A DNA stretch of 64,000 nt from Vulcaniibacterium gelatinicum (GTDB taxonomy: Bacteria; Pseudomonadota; Gammaproteobacteria; Xanthomonadales; Xanthomonadaceae). The stretch lies in NCBI RefSeq assembly GCF_008033445.1, contig NZ_VNKO01000013.1:1-64000 (forward strand), in the 5' to 3' direction. The notes below the pieces were generated by a model, which was not told where the DNA came from, did no database searches, and saw only the letters and a list, made by a program, of their open reading frames with translations. A program made the translations under genes and the position numbers. Below, one piece after another: positions 63,565 to 64,000 of this stretch (position 1 is its first letter; the number at the start of each line of letters is the position of its first letter).

Positions 63565-64000
63565 TCAGAACCCGCAGAAGCAGTACGCCAGGGTCTGCAC
63601 CGGGGCGCTGGCGCGCGCCAGGGCGCGTTCGAGCACGCGCAGGTCGCGGTCCAGCTCCGGTGCGGCGCGGGTGAGCAGTGCGCGCGCCAGGCCGGACTCG
63701 CGCGCCCACGCGCTGCCGGCGCGGCTGGCGATCAGGTTGGCGAAGAATCGCTCCACCGGCGTGGCCTGCTTCTCGACGTAGCGCACGCGCCATGCGTCCG
63801 GCTTGCCCAGTTTGGCCTGCTTCGCCGCCTCGGCGATCGCCGCCTGCAGCCCGCCGAACGCGTCCACCAGCCCGCGCTCCTTGGCCTGCGCCCCGGTCCA
63901 CACCCGCCCGCGCGCCACCGCGTCGATCTGCGCCACCTCGCGCTTGCGCGCCTGGGCGACCTTGCCGGTGAAATCGCGGTAGCCCTTCTCGATCACCGAC
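63565..64000 (-). CDS. sppA: Signal peptide peptidase SppA, C-terminal part
   Basis: The last ~145 residues of an S49 protease that degrades cleaved signal peptides in the inner membrane. The conserved RGRVWTGAQAKERGLVDAFGGL and the leading VIEKGYRDFTGKVAQAR identify it. The frame is open to the window edge, so the catalytic Ser/Lys region lies outside. Cut by the window, not broken. Confidence 0.88.
   Translation of the reverse strand, partial: SVIEKGYRDFTGKVAQARKREVAQIDAVARGRVWTGAQAKERGLVDAFGGLQAAIAEAAKQAKLGKPDAWRVRYVEKQATPVERFFANLIASRAGSAWARESGLARALLTRAAPELDRDLRVLERALARASAPVQTLAYCFCGF

Overview
The window is about 64 kb of very GC-rich DNA (roughly 70%), densely coding, with short intergenic gaps and many 4-nt ATGA start/stop overlaps. 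Gene content and order point to a gammaproteobacterium of the Xanthomonadaceae (Lysobacterales), of the Lysobacter/Luteimonas type. Markers are HslV with a 12-residue extension before the catalytic Thr, algZ-algR-hemC, coaC/coaB-dut-algC, a KMSKS-type TyrRS next to an rRNA operon leader, and several dispersed hairpin repeats. No prophage, transposase, integron or CRISPR array is visible. Most of the window is conserved core genome.

Layout. 1-298: promoter and boxA-like leader of a leftward rRNA operon that begins outside the window. 299-6.9 kb: tyrS, then a peptidoglycan turnover and recycling group (M23 endopeptidase, anmK, a small RHH-like protein, ampG) and xthA. 6.9-12.4 kb: pyrE, a secreted DUF4124-like protein, a membrane-anchored algC, dut, and CoA synthesis encoded as two overlapping genes, coaC and coaB, instead of one fused coaBC. 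12.6-19.2 kb: radC, argS with an FtsN/SPOR protein, an H1-tailed small protein, an SDR and hslVU behind a sigma-32-like promoter. 19.2-22.2 kb: the leftward run ybaN - lptM - dapF - DUF484 - xerC. 22.4-30.5 kb: two exported S9 peptidases, a patatin phospholipase coupled to a WYL regulator, a lipoprotein and a PagL-like outer-membrane protein.

30.5-35.5 kb holds a three-subunit molybdoenzyme best matched by the cytoplasm-facing sulfite:quinone oxidoreductase SoeABC, with a ybjQ gene between the Fe-S and membrane subunits. 35.5-41.7 kb: hemC, algR, algZ, an esterase, a tRNA with anticodon CAT, rpoD and dtd. 42-49.4 kb is a cell-envelope cluster: an LpxL/HtrB-type acyltransferase, two bPH2 membrane proteins, two GT2 enzymes, and on the other strand a GT4 and an ArnT-like GT83. 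49.5-58.6 kb is the classic translation/DNA-processing block: def-fmt-rsmB leftward; LysM protein, dprA, smg, topA, tsaC rightward. 58.7-61.1 kb: two DUF4124 paralogues, an SDR and a small lipoprotein.

61.2-63.3 kb is the most accessory-looking part. It encodes a DUF2235/Tle1-type lipase with an intact Ser-Asp-His set and, 16 nt upstream, a lipoprotein. Local GC is about ten points lower than the surroundings. This resembles an orphan T6SS-type effector/immunity pair. The window ends inside sppA.

The best leads are the split coaC/coaB with a strong internal ribosome binding site, the Tle1-like/lipoprotein pair, a 77-bp dispersed repeat present twice, hairpin repeats that run into coding ends (soeB, coaB), the two TGACGGTCA boxes before the RHH gene, and a topA without zinc ribbons but with a lysine-rich tail. 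I did not see a clearly new multi-gene system.
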